Source: Pedobacter sp. (GTDB lineage Bacteria > Bacteroidota > Bacteroidia > Sphingobacteriales > Sphingobacteriaceae). Taken from it: DNA of 13,953 nt. The notes beneath the pieces were generated by a model. The model searched no databases, had not been told where the DNA came from, and saw nothing but the letters and a program-made list of their open reading frames with translations. Position numbers and translations under genes: made by a program. Positions 1-6,955 of the stretch are shown here, in pieces (position 1 is the first letter of the stretch; the number at the start of each line of letters is the position of its first letter). Where the stretch lies: the NCBI GenBank assembly GCA_030149995.1, contig JASLGV010000541.1, forward strand, positions 1 through 13,953. The letters run 5' to 3'.

Positions 1-387
1 GCGTTCTATTAACTCTGCAAGCAGCTTCTCCCGTATTTTATGATCGGTAATATACTCACCTTTTTCGGCAAAAATCCGGATGGATTCCAGGTATTTTTTT
101 TCAACCTGGCTTTTTGAAATCCGGTCGAATGCTTTATAACGTATGGCCGTGTATAAATAAGCCGATAGGTCGGTATGGATTTGAAGGGAAGTGTGGTTTT
201 GCCAGAGCCCGATAAAAAGATCGTGTAAAATATCTTTACAGTCTTCACGGTTCTGCATTTTATTAAATAAATGGATATATAGTTTTCCGTGGTAGCGATT
301 ATAAATCTCCGTGAAAGCGATGTTATCGCCTGCTTTAAGCAGAACAACAAGCTCGGCATCGGTCAATTCATTATAATAGCTGCTCAA
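1..387 (-). CDS. ECF sigma-70 factor, FecI-like (partial, C-terminus beyond left edge)
   Basis: This is the N-terminal 129 codons of an extracytoplasmic-function RNA polymerase sigma factor; the frame stays open to the left edge, so region 4 is not visible. Region 2 is clear: an ELTDAELV start, AFTEIYNRY at about residues 24-32, the DCKDILHDLFIGLW helix at about 49-62, and a YLYTAIRYKAFD stretch at about 75-88. This pattern fits the Bacteroidetes sigma-70 family (TIGR02985-like), whose members usually control SusC/SusD or TonB-receptor loci through a FecR anti-sigma factor encoded next to them; here that gene would lie beyond the edge. The start is inferred as TTG at 387-385, because an in-frame TAA lies two codons upstream and no ATG precedes the conserved part. 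It is divergent from a second ECF sigma gene. A different open frame over the same bases on this strand has no sigma motifs and is a shadow. Family assignment is firm; target genes are unknown. Confidence 0.88.
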   Translation of the reverse strand, partial: MSSYYNELTDAELVVLLKAGDNIAFTEIYNRYHGKLYIHLFNKMQNREDCKDILHDLFIGLWQNHTSLQIHTDLSAYLYTAIRYKAFDRISKSQVEKKYLESIRIFAEKGEYITDHKIREKLLAELIER

Positions 388-439
388 CTTTTATTTATCT
401 TAATCAATTTTTCCCTTACAGCGTTTAATTAGCGGGTAG

Positions 440-447
440 TAAACTTA
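440..447 (-). promoter_or_regulatory. Possible -7 element for the left sigma gene
   Basis: The minus strand reads TAAGTTTA, seven of eight matches to the Bacteroidetes -7 consensus TAnnTTTG. An ATTG lies 21 bases upstream as a weak -33 candidate. A transcript starting near 433 would have a leader of about 45 bases before the TTG start. This is pattern matching only. Confidence 0.3.
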
Positions 448-618
448 CATATTTTATCGGCAAAAAAGCAATTGGTGTACACGGAGCAACTTAAACGGAA
501 CAGAAACGTGCAAAGCTCGGCATAAATTTTATTTGTAAGAAATATCATTTAAGCATTTTCACCTTTTTTGCGGGCATAAGCGGTTATGTTCAATTGAATA
601 TTTTTTTTATACTTGAAC

Positions 619-626
619 GATATTTG
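619..626 (+). promoter_or_regulatory. Possible -7 element for the right sigma gene
   Basis: GATATTTG matches TAnnTTTG at all but the first base, and an ATTG sits 22 bases upstream (593-596). It lies 18 bases ahead of the TTG start at 645, so the leader would be short. The rest of the 257-base divergent intergenic region (388-644) is AT-rich and I see no small gene or RNA in it. Confidence 0.3.
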
Positions 627-644
627 CTTTAGTAACCTGATTTT

Positions 645-1220
645 TTGAAATTTATAAAAGACACAGCTGGTCATAGCCGGTACGAAGATGGAGAATTAAT
701 TGCACGTTATAAACTTAACGGCGATTTAGATGCTTTGGGTATCCTTTATAACCGGTATATGCACCTGGTTTACGGGGTATGTTTTAACTATTTTAAGGAT
801 GAGGAACAAAGTAAAGATGCAGTTATGCAGATTTTTGAGGAGCTCGTTAAAAAACTTCGCGTGCATGAAGTACAGAATTTCAAAAGCTGGCTGCATGTTT
901 TAACGCGCAACCATTGTTTAATGGCCTTAAGGAAATCTGCAAGGCAAAACAATGTGTCTTTAGACGATCGTTTTGTGGAAAACGAGGAGTTTGTGCATCT
1001 CGATATAGACAACACAAAAGAAACGCAGTTAACCATCATGGAAAAGTGCATGGAAACCTTATCTGAAGAACAGCGCAAAAGTGTGGATTTATTTTATCTG
1101 CAGGAGAAATGCTATAAGGAAGTAGCTGATATAACGGGATATGATATCTTAAAAGTTAAAAGCTATATCCAGAATGGTAAGCGGAATTTGAAAATTTGCA
1201 TAGAAAAGAACAGTGAATAA
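645..1220 (+). CDS. ECF sigma-70 factor
   Basis: A 191-aa extracytoplasmic-function sigma factor, a normal length for the family. Region 2 spans roughly residues 20-95 and includes GILYNRYMHLVYGVC, the AVMQIFEELV helix and the SWLHVLTRNHCLMALRK stretch that resembles the -10-recognition part. Region 4 spans about 128-185, with the MEKCMETLSEEQRKSVDLFY helix and the ITGYDILKVKSYIQNGKRNLK helix-turn-helix. The start is TTG at 645; no upstream in-frame ATG fits and the family N-terminus begins here. Its stop codon overlaps the GTG start of the next gene by 8 bases, so the two are probably translationally coupled and the downstream membrane protein is the likely anti-sigma factor. The signal and target promoters cannot be read from the sequence. 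Confidence 0.92.
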   Translation: MKFIKDTAGHSRYEDGELIARYKLNGDLDALGILYNRYMHLVYGVCFNYFKDEEQSKDAVMQIFEELVKKLRVHEVQNFKSWLHVLTRNHCLMALRKSARQNNVSLDDRFVENEEFVHLDIDNTKETQLTIMEKCMETLSEEQRKSVDLFYLQEKCYKEVADITGYDILKVKSYIQNGKRNLKICIEKNSE

Positions 1221-2454
1221 GGATTGGTTAGATATTGATATACTGGAAGATTACCTGGATGGTAAGCTTGATGCAAAATCTATGCATTTTGTAGAAAGGC
1301 AGGCACTGGAAGATCCCTTTGTTGCAGAAGCACTGGAAGGATTGAAACAAACCCCGGCACGCAGACAGAGTCTTTCTATTTTACAGAAACAGCTGCAGGA
1401 ACGTGTAGCCGAAAAACCAATTAAGCAAAAAGTCTGGCGTTTAACCACTCATCGCTTAAGCATTGCAGCAACAGCTACTGTTGCTTTTATTGCAGTGAGT
1501 ATTCTTTTCTTTATGCGCGAAACCAACCGGAGAAATGAAACCGCCCAACGAAAAGCGAGTGGGGTGGTGGTCAATCTGGACACGGGCAGTGCATTGGCCT
1601 CCGTTGAGCCACAGGTGCCTGGAAATGAAACGCAAAAAGACAAAGACAAACGGATCGATCAAAAAATTAAAGAAGCTACAACAGCCGATCTGGCCGTTAA
1701 CCGTAAAAAAGTGCCGGTTTCTGTAAAACCTTCTGTTCAGGTTCCTGCGGCGGCGGTAATAGCGAATGATGCCATTGCCGACCATGTAGATATGAGCCGG
1801 GTAAGAGCCGCTAAGATGGCTGCACCTGTTCAGGCTGAGCAAAGCTTTAGTCCGGCAGCAAGGATGCCAGTACCGGCCAGTGCCGGGCTGAGCCTGTTGC
1901 AGGGTAAGATTGTTTCTGCAAATGATGGCGCACCGCTTCCGGGCGTTTCGGTTGTGGTGGAAGGGGAAAAAATACAAACTTTTACAGATGCAAAAGGGGA
2001 GTTTAAGCTGGCGCTGGATAGCTTACAACAGGTAAAACTCCTGGTTAACTATCTTGGGTTTAAGCATGAAACAGTTGCCGCAGCCGCGGGTAACAATCTG
2101 AATATTGCTTTGAGAGAAGAGACAGGTCCTCAGGCAGAGGTGGTCGTTGCAAAGAAGTCGGTTACCAAAGAACTATCCGGGAAGGTTGCAGGCATAACGG
2201 TGTCGCAGCAGCCTTCGGAAGCATATGAAGACTATCTGAAACAAAACAATCGTTTAACCAGGGCAGGTACTTCAGGAAAAACGGTTCGTTTATCATTCCG
2301 CATTCAGCAAAATGGTATTCCCGCGGATATTAAAATTGTGGAAGGCATCTCAAAGGCCGAAAATGAAGAAGCCATCCGCCTGGTTAAAGAAGGACCTGCA
2401 TGGGCACCATTGAAAGATAAAAACGCACGCATTACTTTAAGTGTACATTTTTAA
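1213..2454 (+). CDS. Membrane anti-sigma-like protein with CarboxypepD_reg-like domain and TonB C-terminus
   Basis: A 413-aa protein. Residues 1-75 are probably cytoplasmic and resemble Bacteroidetes anti-sigma N-termini (ILEDYLDGKLD, then VERQALEDPFVAEALEGL). One transmembrane helix lies at about 82-100. A low-complexity Ala/Pro/Lys linker covers about 105-225. A carboxypeptidase-regulatory-like beta domain covers about 229-300 (LQGKIVSANDGAPLPGVSVVVEG..FTDAKGEFKL..LGF). Residues 306-330 (AEVVVAKKSVTKELSGKVAG) resemble the start of a SusC-type plug. A TonB-like C-terminal domain covers about 345-413 (VRLSFRIQQNGIPADIKIVEG..EEAIRLVKEGPAWAPL). The start is GTG at 1213, inside the end of the sigma gene. 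The likely role is to hold the upstream sigma factor at the inner membrane and sense a periplasmic or outer-membrane partner; whether the TonB-like part transduces energy is unknown. The domain reading is good; the anti-sigma role is inferred from gene order and the N-terminus. Confidence 0.82.
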   Translation: MNKDWLDIDILEDYLDGKLDAKSMHFVERQALEDPFVAEALEGLKQTPARRQSLSILQKQLQERVAEKPIKQKVWRLTTHRLSIAATATVAFIAVSILFFMRETNRRNETAQRKASGVVVNLDTGSALASVEPQVPGNETQKDKDKRIDQKIKEATTADLAVNRKKVPVSVKPSVQVPAAAVIANDAIADHVDMSRVRAAKMAAPVQAEQSFSPAARMPVPASAGLSLLQGKIVSANDGAPLPGVSVVVEGEKIQTFTDAKGEFKLALDSLQQVKLLVNYLGFKHETVAAAAGNNLNIALREETGPQAEVVVAKKSVTKELSGKVAGITVSQQPSEAYEDYLKQNNRLTRAGTSGKTVRLSFRIQQNGIPADIKIVEGISKAENEEAIRLVKEGPAWAPLKDKNARITLSVHF

Positions 2455-2543
2455 AAACCCAATCAAATACCTTTTCCAAATTTTGCATGCCTGACAAACA
2501 AAGGTTTCGCACGGAAAAAAAATTACATGATAGAAAAGTCTTT

Positions 2544-3158
2544 ATGTTTAAATTCCCTTATTTCAAGGCACAAGATCAGGAGCAGGTTCTTGAATTTATG
2601 AATCAGCACAATTTTATTACCCTGATCGGATATGACGGAGAATTTCCGGTGGCTACACAGGTACCTGTTGAAATAAAGGCAGAAGGGGAGTATATCCGTT
2701 TTGTCGGTCATGTGATGACCAAAACGGATCATTGCCATGCTTTTCAGAAAAACAAACAGATAATGGCCTTGTTTACCGGTGCGCATGCTTATGTAAGCGC
2801 TTCCGTTTATGATGACCCTGCCGTAGCTTCTACCTGGAATTATATGACGGTACAGGCCAAGGGATTGATCCGTTTAATGGATGCCGATGAAACCTATGCG
2901 GTTATAAAATCCCTTACCGATAAATACGAACCAGAAGGCAAAAGCCCGGCATCTTTTCATCAAATGACAGATGCTTATATTCAAAAGCATTTAAAAGCCA
3001 TAATGGGTTTTGAAATAACCGTTACCAGCCTGGAACATGTATTTAAGCTGAGTCAGAATCATACCTGCGCTAACCGGCAAAACATTGTGGATTTGTTAGA
3101 GAAAAATGGTGATGTGCAAGCGAATGAAATAGCAAAAGAAATGAAGAAAAATAGGTAG
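2544..3158 (+). CDS. PaiB-like FMN-binding (pyridoxamine 5'-phosphate oxidase-fold) protein
   Basis: A 204-aa protein of the PaiB family, called FMN-binding negative transcriptional regulators. It has the family's split-barrel features: an N-terminal MFKFPYF, FVGHVMTKTDHCHAF at about residues 53-67, the GAHAYVSASVYDDP..STWNYMTVQAKG signature at about 79-106, and the C-terminal VFKLSQNHTCANRQNIVDLLEK. Bacillus PaiB represses sporulation and protease genes, but most homologues are uncharacterised and may be flavin or haem enzymes. I chose ATG 2544, not the in-frame ATG at 2487, because family members begin at an MY/MF-x-P motif and an AGAAAAG ribosome-site-like stretch precedes it. A -7-like AAATTTTG at 2478-2485 would give independent transcription. 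The gene ends just before a strong terminator and converges with the phosphate transporter gene. Confidence 0.82.
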   Translation: MFKFPYFKAQDQEQVLEFMNQHNFITLIGYDGEFPVATQVPVEIKAEGEYIRFVGHVMTKTDHCHAFQKNKQIMALFTGAHAYVSASVYDDPAVASTWNYMTVQAKGLIRLMDADETYAVIKSLTDKYEPEGKSPASFHQMTDAYIQKHLKAIMGFEITVTSLEHVFKLSQNHTCANRQNIVDLLEKNGDVQANEIAKEMKKNR

Positions 3159-3172
3159 GAAAGCCCGTATAA

Positions 3173-3207
3173 CAAAAAAGCCAGCATGTAAAATGCTGGC
3201 TTTTTTG
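3173..3207. terminator. Bidirectional rho-independent terminator
   Basis: A perfect 15-bp inverted repeat (core AAAAAGCCAGCAT / ATGCTGGCTTTTT) closes a GTAAA loop. It has an A-run on the left and a T-run on the right, so it works as an intrinsic terminator on either strand. It lies between the stop of the PaiB-like gene (plus strand) and the stop of the PiT gene (minus strand) and should end both transcripts. Confidence 0.95.
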
Positions 3208-3223
3208 TGTTATATAGAGTGTC

Positions 3224-4234
3224 TTATTTAAAAAGGTGCATGGCGCCATAAATAATTGCAGCAAGGGTTGCTGAAACAGGAATGGTTAAGATCCAGGCCC
3301 ATATTAAGTTAATGGTTACGCCCCAGCGTACAGCAGAGATGCTTTTTACCACGCCAACCCCAACAATTGAACCGGTAATGGTGTGTGTGGTTGAAACCGG
3401 AATACCAAAGTGTTCGGTTATACCAAGTGTAACGGCACCTGCTCCTTCGGCGGCTACGCCTTCAAGAGCTGTAACTTTGGTGATTTTTGAACCCATTGTT
3501 TTAACAATTTTCCAGCCGCCGCTCATGGTACCCAAAGAGATGGCCGAATAACAGGCAATCGGTACCCACGAAGGCATGGCTTCAAAATCAGGAATAACTT
3601 TAGAGGCAATTAACGCCGTAGCAATAATACCCATTACTTTCTGGGCATCGTTACCACCATGAAAAAAACTCAGGGCCGCAGAAGAAATAAGCTGTAAGCG
3701 CTTAAACCATTTTTCGGCTGTTGCAGGCTTGGCGTGGCGGCAGATATTGATGATAATCAGTGTTAACACAACAGAAATAATCATACCAATAATCGGAGCC
3801 AATACAATGAAGGACACAATTTTAACTACATAACCCATGTTTACGGCATCCAGTGCGCTGGCACCTGTAAGCATGGCATGGGTCATGCCGGCACCCGCAA
3901 AACCACCAATTAAGGTGTGCGAAGAACTGGAAGGAATTCCATACCACCAGGTTAATAAATTCCATATAATCGCCGCGATTAAGCCGGCTAAAATTACTTC
4001 TAAGGTGATATAGTTCTCTATTACGGTTTTAGCAACCGTATTAGCCACTTTATGATCTGTAAAATAAAAGTAAGCTGCAAAATTGAACAGGGCAGCCCAC
4101 AAAACAGCCTGGAAAGGTGTCAGTACTTTTGTTGAAACTATCGTCGCAATCGAGTTGGCGGCGTCGTGAAAGCCGTTTATGTAATCGAAAGCAATAGCCA
4201 GTATTACAACAACAACCAATAAGGTAGTTACCAT
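3224..4234 (-). CDS. pit: PiT-family inorganic phosphate transporter
   Basis: A 336-aa inner-membrane protein of the PiT/SLC20 family, which imports inorganic phosphate (usually as a metal-phosphate complex or with a cation). The two family repeats are visible. The first has FDYINGFHDAANSIAT at about residues 16-31 and GIPSSSSHTLIGG at 99-111. The second has FFHGGNDAQKVMG at 190-202 and GIPVSTTHTITGS at 277-289. The GxxDxxNx-type motifs in each half are the phosphate-coordination signature. About ten hydrophobic segments fill the rest, and the length fits the shorter bacterial PiT forms. It starts 12 bases after the DUF47 gene, so the two form an operon, the usual arrangement for this transporter and its accessory protein. 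Expression probably comes from the Pho-box-like promoter at 4908-4941. Confidence 0.94.
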   Translation of the reverse strand: MVTTLLVVVVILAIAFDYINGFHDAANSIATIVSTKVLTPFQAVLWAALFNFAAYFYFTDHKVANTVAKTVIENYITLEVILAGLIAAIIWNLLTWWYGIPSSSSHTLIGGFAGAGMTHAMLTGASALDAVNMGYVVKIVSFIVLAPIIGMIISVVLTLIIINICRHAKPATAEKWFKRLQLISSAALSFFHGGNDAQKVMGIIATALIASKVIPDFEAMPSWVPIACYSAISLGTMSGGWKIVKTMGSKITKVTALEGVAAEGAGAVTLGITEHFGIPVSTTHTITGSIVGVGVVKSISAVRWGVTINLIWAWILTIPVSATLAAIIYGAMHLFK

Positions 4235-4246
4235 GTTTGTTTTTTA

Positions 4247-4888
4247 TTAAGCGTTTTTAACAAGGATAGTTTCAAGTACATTCGCAACATCTTCACATTT
4301 ATCAGTTGCTTTTTCTATCGTTTGTAAAACCTCTTTATGTTTAATTAATTCAATAGCATTGGTTTCGTATTCGAACAAACGGGCAACAGCCAGTGTAAAT
4401 ACGTAATCAGCCTGATTTTCGCCGCTGTTGATGCGGATACAGGCATCGGCAATAACGCGGATATTTTTGAAACTGCGCAGCTCTTTAATAGCTTTGTCGA
4501 TATCTGTACACATTTCTACCAAAAGTTCTGCAATTTTTACAATTGGCTCACTGATGCTGTGCATGTTGTACATCTGCATGCGGTTGGCTGTACCGTAAAT
4601 ATAATCGGCAACATCATCAACAGCTGTTGCCAGCTGGTGAATGTCTTCTCGGTCAAATGGCGTAATAAAGTTCTTACTTAATTCAAGAAAAATAGAATGT
4701 GTAATGTCGTCGCCAACATGCTCCAGACGCTCAATTTCCTTGAAAATTGTTTTTCTGCTTTCCGGATCGGCAGTACTTACCATTTCTAAAAGGGATTCTG
4801 CAATTTTAAGTGCATTGCTACCGGCCTGCTCAAAAAGCGGATGGAACTTTCTATCTTGAGGGGTAAAGAACTTGAAAATATTGTTCAT
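4247..4888 (-). CDS. DUF47 / PhoU-like phosphate-transport accessory protein
   Basis: A 213-aa, largely alpha-helical cytoplasmic protein of the DUF47 family (Pit accessory, distantly PhoU-like). Visible family features are the N-terminal KFFTPQDRKFHPLFEQ, the IERLEHVGDDITHSIF helix at about residues 48-63, FITPFDREDIHQLATAVDDVADYIYG at about 73-98, and a second acidic helix ATDKCEDVANVLETILV near the C-terminus. The E/DxxxD patterns in both halves are thought to bind metal ions in PhoU-like proteins. DUF47 genes commonly sit next to pit genes and are believed to modulate the transporter. It is the first gene of the two-gene operon. A perfect -7 element and paired TTAACA repeats lie directly upstream. 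Confidence 0.93.
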   Translation of the reverse strand: MNNIFKFFTPQDRKFHPLFEQAGSNALKIAESLLEMVSTADPESRKTIFKEIERLEHVGDDITHSIFLELSKNFITPFDREDIHQLATAVDDVADYIYGTANRMQMYNMHSISEPIVKIAELLVEMCTDIDKAIKELRSFKNIRVIADACIRINSGENQADYVFTLAVARLFEYETNAIELIKHKEVLQTIEKATDKCEDVANVLETILVKNA

Positions 4889-4907
4889 CTTAATTTATAA
4901 TATGTTG

Positions 4908-4915
4908 CAAAGCTA
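4908..4915 (-). promoter_or_regulatory. -7 promoter element for the DUF47-pit operon
   Basis: The minus strand reads TAGCTTTG, an exact match to TAnnTTTG. It lies 19 bases upstream of the DUF47 ATG (4888). No TTTG is present at the expected -33 position; that place is occupied by the TTAACA repeats, as expected for an activator-dependent promoter. Confidence 0.6.
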
Positions 4916-4924
4916 CAAGCTCAA

Positions 4925-4941
4925 TGTTAAGTTAATGTTAA
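4925..4941 (-). promoter_or_regulatory. Pho-box-like direct repeat upstream of DUF47-pit
   Basis: On the minus strand TTAACA occurs twice, at 4941-4936 and 4930-4925, with a period of exactly 11 bp; the extended unit is CTTAACAT-N3-CTTAACAT. The proximal copy ends 9 bp before the -7 element. PhoB/PhoP-type winged-helix regulators bind 11-bp direct repeats (TTAACA-N5-TTAACA in Bacillus, CTTAACCT-like in cyanobacteria). The operon it precedes encodes phosphate uptake. The regulator itself is not visible in the window. Confidence 0.6.
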
Positions 4942-5121
4942 GTTATTAATTATATTAATAGCTTCCTGCGTGTCAGGTGCCCCGGCAGCCTGGGGGTAAA
5001 ATGTTTTAAATCAACTTATTTTCGACTTTATTGAAAAATAATTAAAATCGTTTAAGTGCTGTTAAGCTTTTCGGCTTTGTTCGATATGTAATTTTGATAG
5101 ATTCAAAATGCCTTTAAAGGG

Positions 5122-6147
5122 TTAATTGCTTTTTTGAAGGGTAAAAGCAAAGGTTGTTCCAATACCCGGGGTACTCCTAACAGAAATGGTTTGCTGATGT
5201 GCTTCCAGTATGTGTTTAACAATGGCCAATCCAAGGCCTGTACCTCCAACTTGCCTGGCTCTGTGTGTATCAATGCGGTAAAAGCGTTCAAATAAACGTG
5301 GCAGGTGTTTTTCTTCTATGCCAAGTCCGTTGTCGGTCACTTCGATGAGAAACTGATCGTGCAGCTCAAAAATTTTAATGGCCGTTTCGCCGTTTTCGAT
5401 TCCGTACTTAATACTGTTTACAATCAGGTTAACCAATACCTGTCTTATTTTTTCCCGGTCGGCTTTTACAAAAGTTGGAGCTGTATATTTTTCTTTAAAT
5501 GATATCTTGATGTTTTTGCCTTTGGCCTGATCCTCCAGGTTTTCCATTACCTCTTTGGCCAGCGGCACAAAATCAAATTTTTGATAATTAATGGGGGCTT
5601 CACCTGTTTCAAGTTTGGCTATAACATCAAGGTCGCCAATAAGGTAGCTTAAACGTTCTACGTTGTTTTCGGCTTTCTTTAAAAACAAAATGGCCTGATC
5701 CGGATCATCTGCAATGCAGTCTTGCAGGGTTTCAATATAACCCTGGATGGCAAAAAGCGGTGTTTTAAACTCGTGCGATACATTGGACAGGAATTCCCTT
5801 CTGAATTGCTCCTGTTTTTTAAGTAAATCAATTTCCTTCTTTTTGGCCCCGGCCCATTCTTTTACTTCGTGTTCTACATCGTTAATCGGATCGGCACTTA
5901 CATATTCACCCAGCGCATCTTTCAGGTCTTTCCCTAATTTAAGGTTGTGAATAAGTTTATAGATTAGCTTAATTTTGGTGTAAATGTATTTTTCCAAAAG
6001 ATAATAGAAAACCAGGAAGCTGCTTAAAAATGAAATGCCGAAAGAAATGGCCATGTAATACCAGCTGTGCTGAAAATAAAAGTTTACCATGCCGATGGAA
6101 AGCCCAACGGCTGCCGCTGTAATTAATACCAGAACACTTAATTTCAT
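5122..6147 (-). CDS. Sensor histidine kinase, PhoR-like
   Basis: A 341-aa membrane histidine kinase. Two transmembrane helices (about residues 4-24 and 31-51) are separated by only a few residues, so there is almost no periplasmic sensor domain. A short linker runs to about 110. The HisKA domain has [15 protein letters not shown] with phospho-acceptor His125. The ATPase domain shows the N box ([15 protein letters not shown], 235-249), G1 DNGLGI (272-277), F box LFERFYR (285-291) and G2 GGTGLGLAI (301-309). The small membrane part and domain order resemble PhoR of phosphate two-component systems, though a PAS domain is not obvious. No response regulator gene is adjacent. The start at 6147 lies 33 bases after the TIGR03915 gene, and a Pho-box-like repeat overlaps that gene's stop, which supports a phosphate role and possible autoregulation. 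Kinase identity is firm; the PhoR assignment is inferred. Confidence 0.85.
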   Translation of the reverse strand: MKLSVLVLITAAAVGLSIGMVNFYFQHSWYYMAISFGISFLSSFLVFYYLLEKYIYTKIKLIYKLIHNLKLGKDLKDALGEYVSADPINDVEHEVKEWAGAKKKEIDLLKKQEQFRREFLSNVSHEFKTPLFAIQGYIETLQDCIADDPDQAILFLKKAENNVERLSYLIGDLDVIAKLETGEAPINYQKFDFVPLAKEVMENLEDQAKGKNIKISFKEKYTAPTFVKADREKIRQVLVNLIVNSIKYGIENGETAIKIFELHDQFLIEVTDNGLGIEEKHLPRLFERFYRIDTHRARQVGGTGLGLAIVKHILEAHQQTISVRSTPGIGTTFAFTLQKSN

Positions 6148-6150
6148 GAT

Positions 6151-6158
6151 GCAATTTA
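6151..6158 (-). promoter_or_regulatory. Degenerate -7 element for the PhoR-like kinase
   Basis: The minus strand reads TAAATTGC at the same 9-bp distance from a TTAACA repeat as the -7 element of the DUF47-pit promoter. It keeps the TA and part of the TTTG. The start codon follows only three bases later, so the transcript would be nearly leaderless. Confidence 0.35.
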
Positions 6159-6167
6159 GCAGTTTTC

Positions 6168-6184
6168 TGTTAACCGTATGTTAA
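6168..6184 (-). promoter_or_regulatory. Pho-box-like direct repeat upstream of the PhoR-like kinase
   Basis: On the minus strand TTAACA occurs at 6184-6179 and 6173-6168, again with an 11-bp period (TTAACA-TACGG-TTAACA). The distal copy overlaps the stop codon of the TIGR03915 gene. Together with the repeat at 4925-4941, this is the only perfect TTAACA-N5-TTAACA pair I found in the window. Confidence 0.55.
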
Positions 6185-6945
6185 TAGGGTTGCTTTTCTG
6201 TTAAATATTTCCAGTATCTTCTGGGTACATGCTGGATGTGTAGACGGGTGTTTTTACGTGCCTGGATATTGGTGCTTTTAAAATAATCTTTCCACAAGGT
6301 TTCGTAAAGTTCTTCTTGCTCGTCCATTAAGCCTGCAGCCGGCTGCTGCTTATCTACCCCTTCTGCAAAAGAGATGGTTATTTCTTCGACTGTTTGCAGG
6401 TTGTAATAAAGACCCGACTGGCGTTTTAAATCGTAAATAATCCATTGCTGGTCGGCGTACCGGTTTTTAAAGTGAGCTGAAATTAAGGGAAGCACATTAA
6501 AATCGGGATCGATGCCCGCGTAGAAAATCCCATCGCCGGTTTTTTTAAAACGAATAAAGGCTTCCATCCGGTGTTTTTCGCGTTCAACACTTTTAGCATA
6601 TGCCGAGAGTGCCAGCACATGGGGATTGCCGTAATTGCTTTCTGCACCTTTTTCATGTTGAAAAATGTACAGACAGAACTGAAACAAATGGTCGTAAGCT
6701 TCGGGAATTTCTGATAAAAAGGCACAGTAAAATTTTCGAATCCATTCTTTCTTTAGTTTTTTACAAAGGCCATTCCAAACCCTGCCAGCTTTTGTATCAT
6801 CGCCGGTTACCGTAAAATATTCATTAAAAGCTTCGGGTTGAAAAAAGGCAGTAGCTTTAAGGCAGGTGTTTCCTGGTTTGCGTTCAAACCATTCAAAAAC
6901 GGCTGTTAAAAGTCCTTGCATCGATCTGTCGAAAACATAAATCAT
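6181..6945 (-). CDS. TIGR03915-family putative DNA repair protein (radical SAM partner)
   Basis: A 254-aa soluble protein with the family hallmarks: N-terminal MIYVFDRSMQGLLTAVFEWF, a central KTGDGIFYAGIDPDFNVLPLISAHFKNRYADQQWIIYD segment at about residues 135-172, and the C-terminal KNTRLHIQHVPRRYWKYLTE at 231-250. The family (TIGR03915, overlapping DUF4130) has no established biochemistry. Members pair with the TIGR03916 radical SAM protein, and in other bacteria the domain is fused to a UdgX-type uracil-DNA glycosylase, which suggests a role in repair or modification of DNA. Here it is stand-alone and starts 10 bases after the radical SAM stop, so the two are co-transcribed. No glycosylase part is present. 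The KxxRLHxQHxPxRYWKYL tail is the most conserved-looking element and a candidate functional surface. Confidence 0.88.
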   Translation of the reverse strand: MIYVFDRSMQGLLTAVFEWFERKPGNTCLKATAFFQPEAFNEYFTVTGDDTKAGRVWNGLCKKLKKEWIRKFYCAFLSEIPEAYDHLFQFCLYIFQHEKGAESNYGNPHVLALSAYAKSVEREKHRMEAFIRFKKTGDGIFYAGIDPDFNVLPLISAHFKNRYADQQWIIYDLKRQSGLYYNLQTVEEITISFAEGVDKQQPAAGLMDEQEELYETLWKDYFKSTNIQARKNTRLHIQHVPRRYWKYLTEKQPY

Positions 6946-6955
6946 AAGGCGTCAA

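Noticed and set aside
9..359. Minus-strand 116-aa open frame at the left edge
   Set aside because: It overlaps the ECF sigma gene in another frame of the same strand. The sigma frame carries clear region 2 motifs and this one carries none.
1456..1977. 173-aa antisense open frame inside the anti-sigma/TonB gene
   Set aside because: Composition is His/Arg/Cys-rich and motif-free, and the plus-strand gene has recognisable domains throughout; it is a shadow.
2487..2543. 19-residue N-terminal extension of the PaiB-like protein
   Set aside because: The extension is polar and unlike the family, while ATG 2544 gives the expected MFKFPYF start with a ribosome-site-like stretch before it.
4980..4995. 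GC-rich CCCC...GGGG patch between the PhoR-like kinase and DUF47 genes as a terminator
   Set aside because: The stem is only about 4 bp and no T-run follows on either strand.
5111..5120. CCTTTAAAGG palindrome just after the PhoR-like kinase stop as a terminator
   Set aside because: It is a short AT-centred palindrome with no loop and no adjacent T-run suitable for intrinsic termination.
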